NCBI RefSeq assembly: GCF_039614725.1
Contig: NZ_CP154859.1
Coordinates: 2,790,001-2,854,000 of the forward strand
Direction: 5' to 3'
DNA: 64,000 nucleotides
DNA from: Thauera sp. JM12B12
GTDB lineage: Bacteria > Pseudomonadota > Gammaproteobacteria > Burkholderiales > Rhodocyclaceae
Shown here: positions 50,288-58,788 of the stretch, in pieces
Numbering within the stretch: position 1 is the first letter of the stretch
How the letters are laid out: every line of letters begins with the position of its first letter
Notes under the pieces: generated by a model
What the model saw: only the letters and a program-made list of their open reading frames with translations
What the model was told of the DNA's origin: nothing
Databases searched by the model: none
Translations under genes and position numbers: made by a program

Positions 50288-51580
50288 TCAGCGCGCCAGC
50301 GCCATCGGTTGCTGGCTGCGGGCGACGTAGGCGTCGACGAAGCCGAGCGGGTTGGCGAGCAGGCGCCCCTTCCAGTCGCCGAGCTTCACCTGCCCGTGGA
50401 TCAGCCCGCGCAGCGCGCCCACGTGCTGGGTCAGCCCGATCGAGGTGGCGCCGATCAGCACGTCGTCCTTGAACTGCAGGCTCAGATACCGGTAGCGCGC
50501 CTCATCCACGAGTTCCACGCCGCTGCCCCCGGCCTCGGGCTTCTCGCCCCACCATTGGCCGAACGAGGACGAGATCAGGCCGAGCGTGTCGAGCACGTTG
50601 ATGGCGAGCACGCCGTTCAGCTTCGCCTCCCCCGTGGTCGTGCCGCGCGCCATGTTCATCGCCGCGATGCGGGCCTGGTCGGCGGCATTGGGCTGGATGG
50701 CGGCAACGAGGTGCGCGCCGGTGAAGAGGTCGGGCGCCTCGGCCACATCGCCTGCAGCGAAGATGCCCGGCACCGAGGTCTCCATGCGGTCGTCCACCAG
50801 CACGCCCTTGGCGACATGCACCGCGGTTTCCTCCAGGAAGCCGACATTGGGCGCGACACCGGCGGCGACGATGACCAGGTCGCAGTCGAGGCGGTCGCCG
50901 GTCGACAGCGTCACCACCAGCGGCGCCTCACGCCCGCTCTCGCTGCCGCGGTCGATGCGCTGCACGCCCGCCGAGGTGACGACGCGGACCCCCTTGTCCT
51001 CCACCCAGCGCTTGATCATGCCGCCCGCCTTGGGCGTCATCATGCGCGGCACCATGCGGTCGCCCATCTCCACCACGGTGAGCTGCACGCCGCGCTTGGC
51101 GAGCGCTTCCATGATGATGCAGCCGATGAAGCCGGCGCCCAGCTGCAGCACGCGCGCGCCGGGCTTGGCGTGCGCGGCGATCGCACGCGCGTCCGCCAAA
51201 GTCCAGCAGGTCTGGACCTCGGGCAGATCGACGCCGGGAATCGGCGGGCGCACCGGATGCGAGCCGGTGGCGATCAGCAGGCGGTCGTAGTCCTCGAAGT
51301 GGCCATCGTCGAACAGCACGGTGCGCTTGTCGGTGTTGAGCGCGACCGCACGGCCGCGCAGCTGGCGGATGCGCAGGCGCTCGAAGTGGTCGGCACCCTT
51401 GCGCAGCCAGGTGCCCGACTCGTCGATGTTGCCCTCGAGCAGGTAGGGGATGGCCATGCGCGAATACGGCGGCGCGTCCTCGTGGCCGACCATGAGGATG
51501 TCGTCGCCCGGCGCGGCCTTGCGCAGGGTTTCGGCGGCGACGACCCCTGCAGGGCCGTTGCCGAGAATCAGGTGTTTCAT
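50288..51580 (-). CDS. aorC: FAD/NAD-dependent oxidoreductase subunit (AorC)
   Basis: 430 residues with the pyridine nucleotide-disulphide reductase fold: FAD site LILGNGPAGVVAAETLRKAA at residues 4-23, NAD site VLQLGAGFIGCIIMEALAKR near 145-164, and the FAD ribityl motif GIFAAGDVAEAPD near 273-285. No redox-active Cys pair is present. In the Aromatoleum enzyme the FAD subunit lets the tungsten protein use NAD+. It is directly downstream of aorB with a 59-base gap. Confidence 0.9.
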   Translation of the reverse strand: MKHLILGNGPAGVVAAETLRKAAPGDDILMVGHEDAPPYSRMAIPYLLEGNIDESGTWLRKGADHFERLRIRQLRGRAVALNTDKRTVLFDDGHFEDYDRLLIATGSHPVRPPIPGVDLPEVQTCWTLADARAIAAHAKPGARVLQLGAGFIGCIIMEALAKRGVQLTVVEMGDRMVPRMMTPKAGGMIKRWVEDKGVRVVTSAGVQRIDRGSESGREAPLVVTLSTGDRLDCDLVIVAAGVAPNVGFLEETAVHVAKGVLVDDRMETSVPGIFAAGDVAEAPDLFTGAHLVAAIQPNAADQARIAAMNMARGTTTGEAKLNGVLAINVLDTLGLISSSFGQWWGEKPEAGGSGVELVDEARYRYLSLQFKDDVLIGATSIGLTQHVGALRGLIHGQVKLGDWKGRLLANPLGFVDAYVARSQQPMALAR

Positions 51581-51639
51581 CAGAAGACCCTCGAACGAAG
51601 CGCGGGCGCCCCGATAGGCGCCCGCGTGCGCTTACACGA

Positions 51640-53487
51640 TCACAATCCCAGACGCGCCCGCGTCTCGGCGGTCGGCTCGCCCCCAGGCGTCCACCCACGC
51701 ACCTGGTAGTACTCGGGCAGCATCTTCGCCAGGCCATTGACCAGGCCCTTGGCGGGACCCGTCTTGGCCGGCTCGGTGGTCAGGCGCGGCGGCAGGTTGT
51801 CGTCGGCGGCGGTGAAGCCGGCGGCATTGTTGAACATGCGCTCCATGTTCCAGATGCGCTCGCCCACCTCGTTCAGCTTTTCCATGCTCCAGTCGCCCTC
51901 GCACGCCGCGGCCACCTGCGGCTGCACGTCGGCAAGCGTCCACGCGAAGCTGGTGAACACGCAGATGCCGGCCGAATCGAACACCGCGGTGGCGTCCTGG
52001 AAGGCCTTCACCAGCTCGGGCTTGCCGTCGGTGGTGAGCGGGTCGGTCTTGACCGGGATGCCGAGCACTTCGGAGGCCACGGTGTAACCGCGCAAGTGGC
52101 AGGCGCCACGGTTGGAGGTGGCATAGGCCAGGCCCATGCCCTGGATGCCGCGCGAGTCGTAGGCGGGGAATTCCTGCCCCTTCACGCTCATCGACAGCTC
52201 GGGGCGGCCGTACTTCTCGCACAGGCGCTTGCTGCCCAGGCCGAGCTCCTTGCCGAAGCCCTCGCCGAGCGCGGTCATCTCGACCATCTTCGCCAGTGCC
52301 TCGGCCGAGCCGAAGGGCGCCGCCATCCCGATGATCTCGTCGTTGAGGATGCCCAGCTCGTAAAGCTCCATCGCCGAACCGACGGTGGCGCCGAAGGAGA
52401 TCGGGTCCATGCCCTGCTCGTTGCAGATCAGGTTGGCGTACTGCAGCGCCTCGAGATCGCCCACGCCGTTGGCCGCACCGAGCGCCCAGGCGGCTTCGTA
52501 CTCGAGGCCACCGGAGGCGCCCCAGTACTTCGGGCTGTTCTTGACCGTGAAGTGGCCCTTGTCGATCTCCGAGATGCGCCCGCAGGCGATGGTGCAGCCG
52601 AAGCAGGCGGCATTGGTGACCAGGTGCGTCTTGCCGTCCGATTCGCGCTTCTCGTGCATGGCCTCGGCGGAGATCTTGGACGCGTCCTCGAACTGCACGT
52701 CGCGGTGGTTGCGGGTGGGCAGCGCGCCGATCTCGTTGATGACGTTCATCAGCACCTGGGTGCCGTACTTGGGCAGGCCCTGGCCGGTCACGGCGTTGTC
52801 GGCGAGCACCTTCTTGGCGTCATTGGTGGCCTTGAGGAAGGCGCCGAAGTCCTTGATGCCCGACACGCCCTTGGTGCCACGGATGGCGACCGCCTTGAGG
52901 TTCTTCGCGCCCATCACCGCGCCCACGCCGGAACGGCCGGCCGCGCGGTGCAGGTCATTGACCACGCAGGCGTAGAGCACCTGGTTCTCGCCCGCCTTGC
53001 CGATCGAGGAGATGCGCACGAGCGGATCGTGAAGCTCCTCCTTGATCTGCTCCTCGGTCTCCCAGCAGCTCTTGCCCCACAGGCCGGACGCGTCGCGCAG
53101 CTCGGCCTTGTCGTTCTCGATGTAGAGCCACACCGGCTTCGCCGCGCGCCCTTCGAAGATCACCATGTCCCAGCCGGCGAACTTCATCTCGGCGCCGAAG
53201 AAGCCGCCCGAGTTCGAACAGGCGATGGCGCCGGTGAGCGGGCCCTTGGTGACCACGGTGTAGCGGCCGCCGGTCGAGGCCATGGTGCCGGTGAGCGGCC
53301 CGGTGGCCATGATCATCTTGTTGTCGGGCGACAGCGGATCGACCTTGGGGTCGATCTCGGACACCAGGTACTTGGTGGCCAGCCCGCGCGAGCCGAGGTA
53401 GTCGTCGGCCCACTGCATGTTCAGCGGTTCTTCCGTACAGGTGCCGGCCGTGAGGTTCACCCGCAGGAGCTTGCGATTCCATCCCAT
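51640..53487 (-). CDS. aorB: tungsten aldehyde ferredoxin oxidoreductase large subunit (AorB)
   Basis: 615 residues. It oxidises aldehydes to carboxylic acids, and can run in reverse under low potential, in the cytoplasm. The AOR N-domain starts GWNRKLLRVNLTAGTCTEEP. Cofactor-binding stretches include GRYTVVTKGPLTGAIACSNS. The [4Fe-4S] ligands are C295, C298, C302 (AACFGCTIACG) and C509 (AGICVF), as in the archaeal enzyme. Two tungstopterin molecules are expected by homology. It lies 12 bases after aorA and matches the short, bacterial heteromeric subfamily. Confidence 0.93.
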   Translation of the reverse strand: MGWNRKLLRVNLTAGTCTEEPLNMQWADDYLGSRGLATKYLVSEIDPKVDPLSPDNKMIMATGPLTGTMASTGGRYTVVTKGPLTGAIACSNSGGFFGAEMKFAGWDMVIFEGRAAKPVWLYIENDKAELRDASGLWGKSCWETEEQIKEELHDPLVRISSIGKAGENQVLYACVVNDLHRAAGRSGVGAVMGAKNLKAVAIRGTKGVSGIKDFGAFLKATNDAKKVLADNAVTGQGLPKYGTQVLMNVINEIGALPTRNHRDVQFEDASKISAEAMHEKRESDGKTHLVTNAACFGCTIACGRISEIDKGHFTVKNSPKYWGASGGLEYEAAWALGAANGVGDLEALQYANLICNEQGMDPISFGATVGSAMELYELGILNDEIIGMAAPFGSAEALAKMVEMTALGEGFGKELGLGSKRLCEKYGRPELSMSVKGQEFPAYDSRGIQGMGLAYATSNRGACHLRGYTVASEVLGIPVKTDPLTTDGKPELVKAFQDATAVFDSAGICVFTSFAWTLADVQPQVAAACEGDWSMEKLNEVGERIWNMERMFNNAAGFTAADDNLPPRLTTEPAKTGPAKGLVNGLAKMLPEYYQVRGWTPGGEPTAETRARLGL

Positions 53488-53499
53488 GATCCGTCCTCC

Positions 53500-53979
53500 T
53501 CAGGCGGCGGCCGAAGCCGGGGTGTTGGCCTTGGCGGCCCAGGCGCGCATCTTGTCGATGCCGGTCCAGTCGGCGTCGACATAGGTGATGGCGCCGGTCG
53601 GACAGGCGCTCGCGCAGGCGGGGTTGCCCTCGCACAGGTCGCACTTCTGCACCTTGCCGGAGTCCTGGTTGTAGTTGATGGTGCCGAAGGGACAGGCGAT
53701 CGTGCACACCTTGCAGCCGACGCAGGTGTCCTCGAACACCATCTTGGCGCCGGTCGTGAGATCGATGCGGATTGCGTCCACCGGACAGGCATTCAGGCAC
53801 CAGGCCTCGGTGCACTGCGTGCAGGTGTAGGGCACCTTGCGGCCCTCGTGCTCGAAGTTGAACACCTTGATGCGCGACTTGCTCGGATTGATGACCCCGG
53901 TGTGCTCGTAGGAACAGGCCATCTCGCATTGCAGACAGCCGGTGCACTTCGCGGGATCAATGTGCAGTGCTTTCCACAT
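53500..53979 (-). CDS. aorA: four-cluster ferredoxin-like electron-transfer subunit (AorA)
   Basis: 159 residues from the ATG at 53979. Sixteen cysteines in four groups (12/15/18/22, 53/56/61/65, 86/89/92/96, 113/116/122/126) can hold four [4Fe-4S] clusters in the DMSO-reductase-type Fe-S subunit pattern (CTQCTEAWCLNACP, CVGCKVCTIACPFG). It would wire the tungsten site of AorB to the FAD subunit AorC. It is the first gene of the operon, downstream of a sigma-54 promoter. Confidence 0.93.
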   Translation of the reverse strand: MWKALHIDPAKCTGCLQCEMACSYEHTGVINPSKSRIKVFNFEHEGRKVPYTCTQCTEAWCLNACPVDAIRIDLTTGAKMVFEDTCVGCKVCTIACPFGTINYNQDSGKVQKCDLCEGNPACASACPTGAITYVDADWTGIDKMRAWAAKANTPASAAA

Positions 53980-54086
53980 CGATCGTCTCCTGAATCGTTG
54001 TTGTTCGCGGCCACTGCCAGCGCGCCACGGCGCACTGCCAAGGCCCCACAAGCGCCCCGCCGAGCGGAACGCCTATGCACTTTGAA

Positions 54087-54101
54087 GCATATGTCGTGCC
54101 G
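54087..54101 (-). promoter_or_regulatory. sigma-54 promoter of the aor operon
   Basis: On the minus strand CGGCAC-GACAT-ATGC keeps the GG and GC elements exactly 10 bases apart, with the start predicted near 54075, about 96 bases before aorA. An inverted repeat TATGTC-N6-GACATA (54090-54107) overlaps the -24 element. Confidence 0.65.
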
Positions 54102-54120
54102 GACATAGGTCAACCCGGGA

Positions 54121-56163
54121 TTACCCACCTCCCGACGCGCTGCGGCCGAGCTTGCGGTACAGGCGGTTGCGGCTCACGCCGAGCATGCGCGCAGCGGCGG
54201 AGAGGTTCCCCCCCACCTCGCGCATCACGCGCTCGATGAGCTCGACCTCGAGCTGATCGAGCCGGCGCCCACCCGCCCCGCCCGCCGGCAGCGCGAACGC
54301 CACATCGGCTTGCGCATCGTTGCAGCGCGGCGCGGGCGCCTGCTCGCTCTCTTCGGTGCACTCGGCCATGAACAGCTCCTCGGGCAGATGCACCGGCAGG
54401 ATCTCGCGCTCGTCCGGGTCGAGCAGCGCGACCGCGACCCGGATCACGTTCTGCAGTTGGCGCACGTTGCCCGGCCAGGCGTGGCGCTCGATGAAGCGCA
54501 TCACTTCCTCGCCGATGCGCACGCCCTCCAGCCCGGCATCGCGCGCCTCGCTGGCCAGGATGCGCTCGACGATGCAGCCGATGTCGCTGCGCTCGCGCAG
54601 CGGCGGCAGGCACACGGTGAGGCTGTTGACGCGGTAGTAGAGGTCCTCGCGGAACTCGCCGCGCGCCACCGCATCGCGCAGCACGCGGTGGGTGGCGCAC
54701 ACCAGCGAGATGTCGACCGGGATCGACTTCACCGAGCCGACCGGCGTCACGCAGCGCTCCTGCAGCACGCGCAGCAGCCGCGCCTGCATGCCCAGCGGCA
54801 TGTCGCCGATCTCGTCGAGGAAGAGCGTGCCGCCGTGGGCCTGCTGGATCTTGCCGATCGCGCCTTCCTTGCGCGCGCCGGTGAAGGCGCCGCCGACGTA
54901 GCCGAAGAGCTCGGACTCGATCAGCGTCTCCGGCACCGCGGCGCAGTTCAGGGCGACGAAGGGCTTGTCGGCACGCGGCCCGCTGTTGTGGAAGGCCTGG
55001 GCGAAGAGCTCCTTGCCCACGCCCGACTCGCCCTGGATCAGCAGCGGAATGTCCTTGCCGAGGATGCGGCGCGCGCGATCGAGGGCGCGGCCGATGCCGG
55101 CGTCGCCGGTCGCCAGCGAGGCGAGCGTGCAGGCCTCGCCGGCGGGGGCCGCGGCTCGTGCGCTGCGTGCACTCGTCGCGACCGGCTGGGCGTTCCCCTC
55201 GAAGGCGCGGATCTGCGGCCGCAGCGAGCGCAGCTGCACGTAGAGCTGGGCGCCGTCCTGCAGCGGCAGCCGGATCAGCGCGTCGTTCGAGTTGCGCGCG
55301 CGGTCGGCGATCCGCCCCAGGCCGTGGCGGAACAGCTCGGCGAACGCACTGCTGCCGCCGCAAGCCGCCACGCGCTGCGCCAGCCAGTCGCGCGCGATCG
55401 AGTTGGCGCCCACCATCACGCCGTCCGCATTCACCGCGATCAGGCCTTCCTGCAGGCTGCCGACGTATTCGGGACGTTCGTGGAAGGCGACCAGGATCTC
55501 GTTGGCGAACTCGGTCTCGAACAAGCGCTTCTCGATCAGCTGCACCGACAAGCGCACCAGCCCGAGCGAGTGGCGCTGGTGCATGCGCTCGTCGCAGGAC
55601 ACGTCGAGCACGCCCGCGATCGCGCCGCGCGGGTCGAAGATGGGCGACGCGGTGCAGGACAGGAAGCCGTTGTGGTCGAGGTAGTGCTCGGCACCGAGCA
55701 CCACCGCGGGCGCCTGCGCGGCGATCGCGGTCCCGATTGCGTTGGTGCCGCGCGCCGCCTCGCTCCAGCACGCGCCGGGCTGCAGCGCGACACGATGGGC
55801 GCGGTCGACGAAGTCGGCATCGCCCAGGCTATGCACGATCATGCCGCTGGGGTCGGAGAGCAGCACCATGCTGCCCGAGGCGCGGATCTGCTCGAACACG
55901 TGCTCCATGACCCCGCTGGCGTGCTCCACCAGCCGTGCGCTGCGCTCGCGCACCTCGGCGAGGCGCGCACGATCTCCATGCTCGCGCGCCTCACGGCAGT
56001 CGCGCTGCAGGCCGGACTCGCGGCATCGCAACCAGGAATTGAGGATCACGGAAGGCACGCCGTCCTCCGGACAACGCCCCTCCTCGAAGAACTGCCGGCG
56101 TGCAAGCCTGAAACGCTGGTCGCGACCAGCCTCGACAGTCGAAAGCCGTCCCATCGTGCTCAT
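54121..56163 (-). CDS. sigma-54-dependent transcriptional activator, AcoR family
   Basis: 680 residues from the ATG at 56163 (GGAGGAGAC directly upstream). Domains: N-terminal sensor with GAF-like region (~75-215), a PAS-like segment (~225-310), AAA+ domain (~345-580) with Walker A GESGVGKE (378-385), the sigma-54 contact loop GAFTGA (425-430), Walker B LFLDE (447-451) and Arg-finger region REDLYYR, and a Fis-type helix-turn-helix (~635-675, GGNLSAAARMLGVSRNRLYR). AcoR relatives sense small alcohols, diols or ketones. Its place between the aor and PQQ units makes it the probable regulator of both. Confidence 0.92.
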   Translation of the reverse strand: MSTMGRLSTVEAGRDQRFRLARRQFFEEGRCPEDGVPSVILNSWLRCRESGLQRDCREAREHGDRARLAEVRERSARLVEHASGVMEHVFEQIRASGSMVLLSDPSGMIVHSLGDADFVDRAHRVALQPGACWSEAARGTNAIGTAIAAQAPAVVLGAEHYLDHNGFLSCTASPIFDPRGAIAGVLDVSCDERMHQRHSLGLVRLSVQLIEKRLFETEFANEILVAFHERPEYVGSLQEGLIAVNADGVMVGANSIARDWLAQRVAACGGSSAFAELFRHGLGRIADRARNSNDALIRLPLQDGAQLYVQLRSLRPQIRAFEGNAQPVATSARSARAAAPAGEACTLASLATGDAGIGRALDRARRILGKDIPLLIQGESGVGKELFAQAFHNSGPRADKPFVALNCAAVPETLIESELFGYVGGAFTGARKEGAIGKIQQAHGGTLFLDEIGDMPLGMQARLLRVLQERCVTPVGSVKSIPVDISLVCATHRVLRDAVARGEFREDLYYRVNSLTVCLPPLRERSDIGCIVERILASEARDAGLEGVRIGEEVMRFIERHAWPGNVRQLQNVIRVAVALLDPDEREILPVHLPEELFMAECTEESEQAPAPRCNDAQADVAFALPAGGAGGRRLDQLEVELIERVMREVGGNLSAAARMLGVSRNRLYRKLGRSASGGG

Positions 56164-56220
56164 GTCTCCTCCGGGCGGCCTGGTCGCGTTCCACGCGAAT
56201 GGTCGCCTCAAATCTGTGGG

Positions 56221-56262
56221 TCCCACGGTTCGGAACGTAGCACTTGATCCGTATCGAAACAA
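56221..56262. promoter_or_regulatory. possible upstream activator sites for the cytochrome/PQQ-accessory promoter
   Basis: Two imperfect copies of a 7-N3-7 inverted motif: TCCCACG-GTT-CGGAACG (56221-56237) and TGATCCG-TAT-CGAAACA (56245-56261), 24 bases apart and about 145 and 120 bases before the -24 element. They resemble the sharper sites at 57770 and 60786. Confidence 0.35.
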
Positions 56263-56371
56263 ATGCCGTGCTCCGTCCGCCGTATCCCAGAGCAGGAATC
56301 CTGCCAGTTCGTACGAGCGCACACCACCCGAAGGCCTTCGCGGTCGCCGATCGAAGGCAATCGGCAACGCA

Positions 56372-56386
56372 TGGCACGCGGATTGC
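56372..56386 (+). promoter_or_regulatory. sigma-54 promoter of the cytochrome c-550 gene
   Basis: TGGCAC-GCGGA-TTGC is a full consensus match, with transcription predicted from about 56398, 42 bases before the cytochrome ATG. It is divergent from the AcoR-type activator gene. Confidence 0.85.
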
Positions 56387-56439
56387 AGTTGGAGTGTCAT
56401 CCGGGACTGCCGGATCAAGACCCGAACCGAACCACACCC

Positions 56440-56904
56440 ATGAGGATCAACAAGGTGAAGACAGCAACCTTGAAGGAGACACTGTTCCGCCGGCTCACAC
56501 TCGGTACCGCCACGCTCGCGATCACGGCCTCGGCCAGCCTCGCGATCGCCCACGGCGACGTCACGCCGCAGGCGGTGGACACCTCCAGCCTGACCCAGCT
56601 CGGCGAGGACTGGCGCATCGCCAACCCCTATCGCGGCAACACCGACGCCATCCGCATCGGCGACTCGGCCTTCAACCAGAACTGCGCGCGCTGCCACGGC
56701 CTAGGCGCGGTCTCGGGCGGCATCGCTCCCGACCTGCGCTTCCTCGAGCCGGGCGACGACATGGACGAGTTCTTCATCGGCAAGGTGCGCAACGGCGTCA
56801 CCCGCAACGGCGCGGTATACATGCCGCCATTCGAGGGCACGCTCACCCAGGAAGCCATGTGGGCAATCCGCGCATGGCTGGAGACGGTCCATGAAGCGCA
56901 ATGA
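56440..56904 (+). CDS. cytochrome c-550, PedF type
   Basis: 154 residues. A signal peptide (about 15-37, ending AIA-HGD) exports it to the periplasm. One c-type haem site C82-A-R-C85-H86, with a likely distal ligand Met128 in YMPPF. Length and motifs match the PedF cytochrome that takes electrons from PQQ alcohol dehydrogenases. A GTG at 56455 with AGGA upstream is an alternative start. It overlaps the solute-binding gene by 14 bases, so the two are co-expressed from the sigma-54 promoter. Confidence 0.88.
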   Translation: MRINKVKTATLKETLFRRLTLGTATLAITASASLAIAHGDVTPQAVDTSSLTQLGEDWRIANPYRGNTDAIRIGDSAFNQNCARCHGLGAVSGGIAPDLRFLEPGDDMDEFFIGKVRNGVTRNGAVYMPPFEGTLTQEAMWAIRAWLETVHEAQ

Positions 56905-57739
56905 CCGCCGCCGCTTCCTGCTCGGCGCAGGCGCCCTCGCGCTGCTCGCGGCCAGCCCGGTGCGGGCGGCCGCGGCCGAGCTGGAGCTCCAGCAGCCGGG
57001 CACCCTGCGGGTAGCGGTCTACGCCAACTTCGCGCCCTGGTCGGCAGCCGGCAAGGGCATCGACGTCGCCCTTGCCCGCGCACTCGCCGAGCGCCTCGGC
57101 CTGCAGCCGCAGATCGCCGAGTTCCCCGCCGACGAGAACATGAACGACGATCTGCGCAACATGGTCTGGCGCGGCCACTACCTCGGCACCAAGCCCGCCG
57201 ACGTGATGCTGCACGAGCCTGTCGACGTGCATTTCGCGGCGAGCAACCGCCAGGTGAAGATCTTCGCCCCCTACCACCTCGAGACCCTCGCGCTGGCGCG
57301 GATCGCCGAGCGCGTGCCGGCGCCCACGGGCTCGGCGACGGAGAGCTTCGCGGTGTTCGAGACCGAGCGCATCGGCGTGGAGCTCGACACCCACGCCAGC
57401 GACTTCCTCCTCAACCTGCGGGAGGGCGCCCTGCGGCCGAACGTCGTGCATTACCGCAACCTGGCCGAGGCGGCCAGCGCCCTCAAGGGCGGCGAGGTCG
57501 CCGCGGTCATGGGCACCCGCAGCGAACTCGAGGCCGCGCTGGGCGCGCATGCCGGCGTCGCCATCGACACGCTGGCGATGCCGGAACTGCGCCTCACCGG
57601 CTGGCCGCTCGGAATGGCGGTCAAGGCCGACAGCAGCCAGCTCGCCGAGGCGCTCTCCGGCGCCCTCGCGGATCTCCAGCGTTCCGGCGAGCTCAGCCGC
57701 ATCTTCGAAGCAAACGGCGTGCGCCACCGCGTGCCCTGA
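56891..57739 (+). CDS. quinoprotein dehydrogenase-associated solute-binding-like protein
   Basis: 282 residues. The N-terminus RNDRRRFLLGAGALALLAAS is a signal peptide, twin-arginine-like. The mature part is an extracellular solute-binding fold (GTLRVAVYANFAPWSAAGKG at the start, MGTRSELEAALGAHAGVAID later). This family (relatives of MoxJ/XoxJ) accompanies PQQ dehydrogenases and is thought to help their assembly rather than transport, with no ABC permease nearby. It overlaps the cytochrome gene, and a hairpin follows it. Confidence 0.85.
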   Translation: MKRNDRRRFLLGAGALALLAASPVRAAAAELELQQPGTLRVAVYANFAPWSAAGKGIDVALARALAERLGLQPQIAEFPADENMNDDLRNMVWRGHYLGTKPADVMLHEPVDVHFAASNRQVKIFAPYHLETLALARIAERVPAPTGSATESFAVFETERIGVELDTHASDFLLNLREGALRPNVVHYRNLAEAASALKGGEVAAVMGTRSELEAALGAHAGVAIDTLAMPELRLTGWPLGMAVKADSSQLAEALSGALADLQRSGELSRIFEANGVRHRVP

Positions 57740-57749
57740 GCAATGGAGC

Positions 57750-57785
57750 GTTCCGAAGCGCAGCGAACTTGTTGCGCTTCGGAAC
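57750..57785. terminator. bidirectional hairpin between the solute-binding and Cache genes
   Basis: GTTCCGAAGCGCA (57750-57762) and TGCGCTTCGGAAC (57773-57785) form a perfect 13-base stem with a 10-base loop between convergent genes. Its right arm contains the same TGTTGCG-N3-CGGAACA motif seen at 60786, so it may also be a protein-binding site. Confidence 0.7.
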
Positions 57786-57797
57786 ACCTTCTGCTCC

Positions 57798-58655
57798 TTA
57801 TTCCACGTAGTGCCCGACCCCGATCAGCGAACGTCCGTCGCGGCGCACGTAGGAACGCTTGTTCTCCACCCTGTTGGTCACCGGATTGCGCCAGACGTAG
57901 TCCACCGTGGCTTCGTCCGCCGCCTGCAGCTTGGCGATCATCTCGGCCACCAGCGCATGACCGGCCGCGTCGTGCAGGCCGAGCGCATCGGTGTCCGACA
58001 GCGCCGGGTTCATGCCCATCGCCTCGAAGCGGCCGCTGTCCATGTTCACCATGAACACGTAGAGGTCGTCCTTGACGAAATCGCCGCGACGATCGTTGAA
58101 GCGCGCGGCTGCCGCGGCATGGCCCTCGGTACGCGCCAGCGCCACCGCGCGATCGAGCATCGCCCGCGCATCGTCCGCCGTCGCCCGCGGCGCCGAATAG
58201 CCCACGCCCAGCACGTAGCCGCCCACCTTGCGCACGTAGCTCACCTTGGGCTCGACCTTGTTGGTGACGCGGTTGAGCCACATGTAGCGCACGGTCGCCT
58301 CCGGACTCACCCGTGTGCGCTCGATCATCTCGCGGAACAGCGGGTTGCCCGCGGCGTCGGTGGTGTTGAGCACGGTGAGGCCGACCAGGGCCTCGGGGGC
58401 GGCGCCGCTGGCGTGATAGACGCCCTGGTCGTCGATCACGAACACATACAGGTCCTTGCGCACGAACGCGCCCTGGCGGTCGTTGAAGGCCGCGAAGGCG
58501 CGCTCGGGGCCGTTCTGGTTCATGTAGTCGACCGCGCGCTCGAACAGCGCCTGGGCCTCGCGCGCGGTGGCGCGCTCGGCGGCGTGGGCGCCGAGGCTGG
58601 TCAGGGCCGCGATCGCGACGGCGGCCACCGTCCTGGTCATCGAGGTTTGCTTCAT
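57798..58655 (-). CDS. periplasmic tandem-Cache domain protein
   Basis: 285 residues from the ATG at 58655. A signal peptide (1-26, AHA-AER) is followed by two copies of a single-Cache unit (about 30-152 and 160-285). The copies repeat FNDRQGAFVRKDLYVFVID / FNDRRGDFVKDDLYVFMVN and NRVTNKVEPKVSYVRK / NPVTNRVENKRSYVRR. There is no membrane anchor or output domain, so it would be a soluble periplasmic ligand binder, perhaps for the alcohol or its product. It is downstream of the PQQ dehydrogenase gene on the same strand. Confidence 0.85.
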   Translation of the reverse strand: MKQTSMTRTVAAVAIAALTSLGAHAAERATAREAQALFERAVDYMNQNGPERAFAAFNDRQGAFVRKDLYVFVIDDQGVYHASGAAPEALVGLTVLNTTDAAGNPLFREMIERTRVSPEATVRYMWLNRVTNKVEPKVSYVRKVGGYVLGVGYSAPRATADDARAMLDRAVALARTEGHAAAAARFNDRRGDFVKDDLYVFMVNMDSGRFEAMGMNPALSDTDALGLHDAAGHALVAEMIAKLQAADEATVDYVWRNPVTNRVENKRSYVRRDGRSLIGVGHYVE

Positions 58656-58715
58656 CGTCTGGACTCCTTGTCTTGAAACATCTGCGCACGCCGCCTCGCG
58701 CGCGGCGCACAACGC

Positions 58716-58781
58716 GTTGCGGCCCGGGCGCTGCCGCGTCCGGGCCGCAACGAAGGGCCTTGGCGCCGCCCGCGGGCGGCG
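58716..58781 (-). other. strong hairpins between the PQQ dehydrogenase and Cache genes
   Basis: GTTGCGGCCCGG/CCGGGCCGCAAC (58716-58727/58740-58751) and CGCCGCCC/GGGCGGCG (58764-58771/58774-58781) follow the dehydrogenase stop. Neither has a T-run, so they may stabilise or process the mRNA rather than terminate it. Confidence 0.5.
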
Positions 58782-58788
58782 TTCGGGA

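Noticed and set aside
54310..56247. 645-codon plus-strand frame opposite the sigma-54 activator
   Set aside because: A shadow frame; the activator's motifs are on the minus strand.
57740..57797. Treating the 13-base hairpin only as a regulator site
   Set aside because: Its place between two convergent gene ends makes termination the simplest reading. The regulator-site idea is kept only as a secondary possibility.
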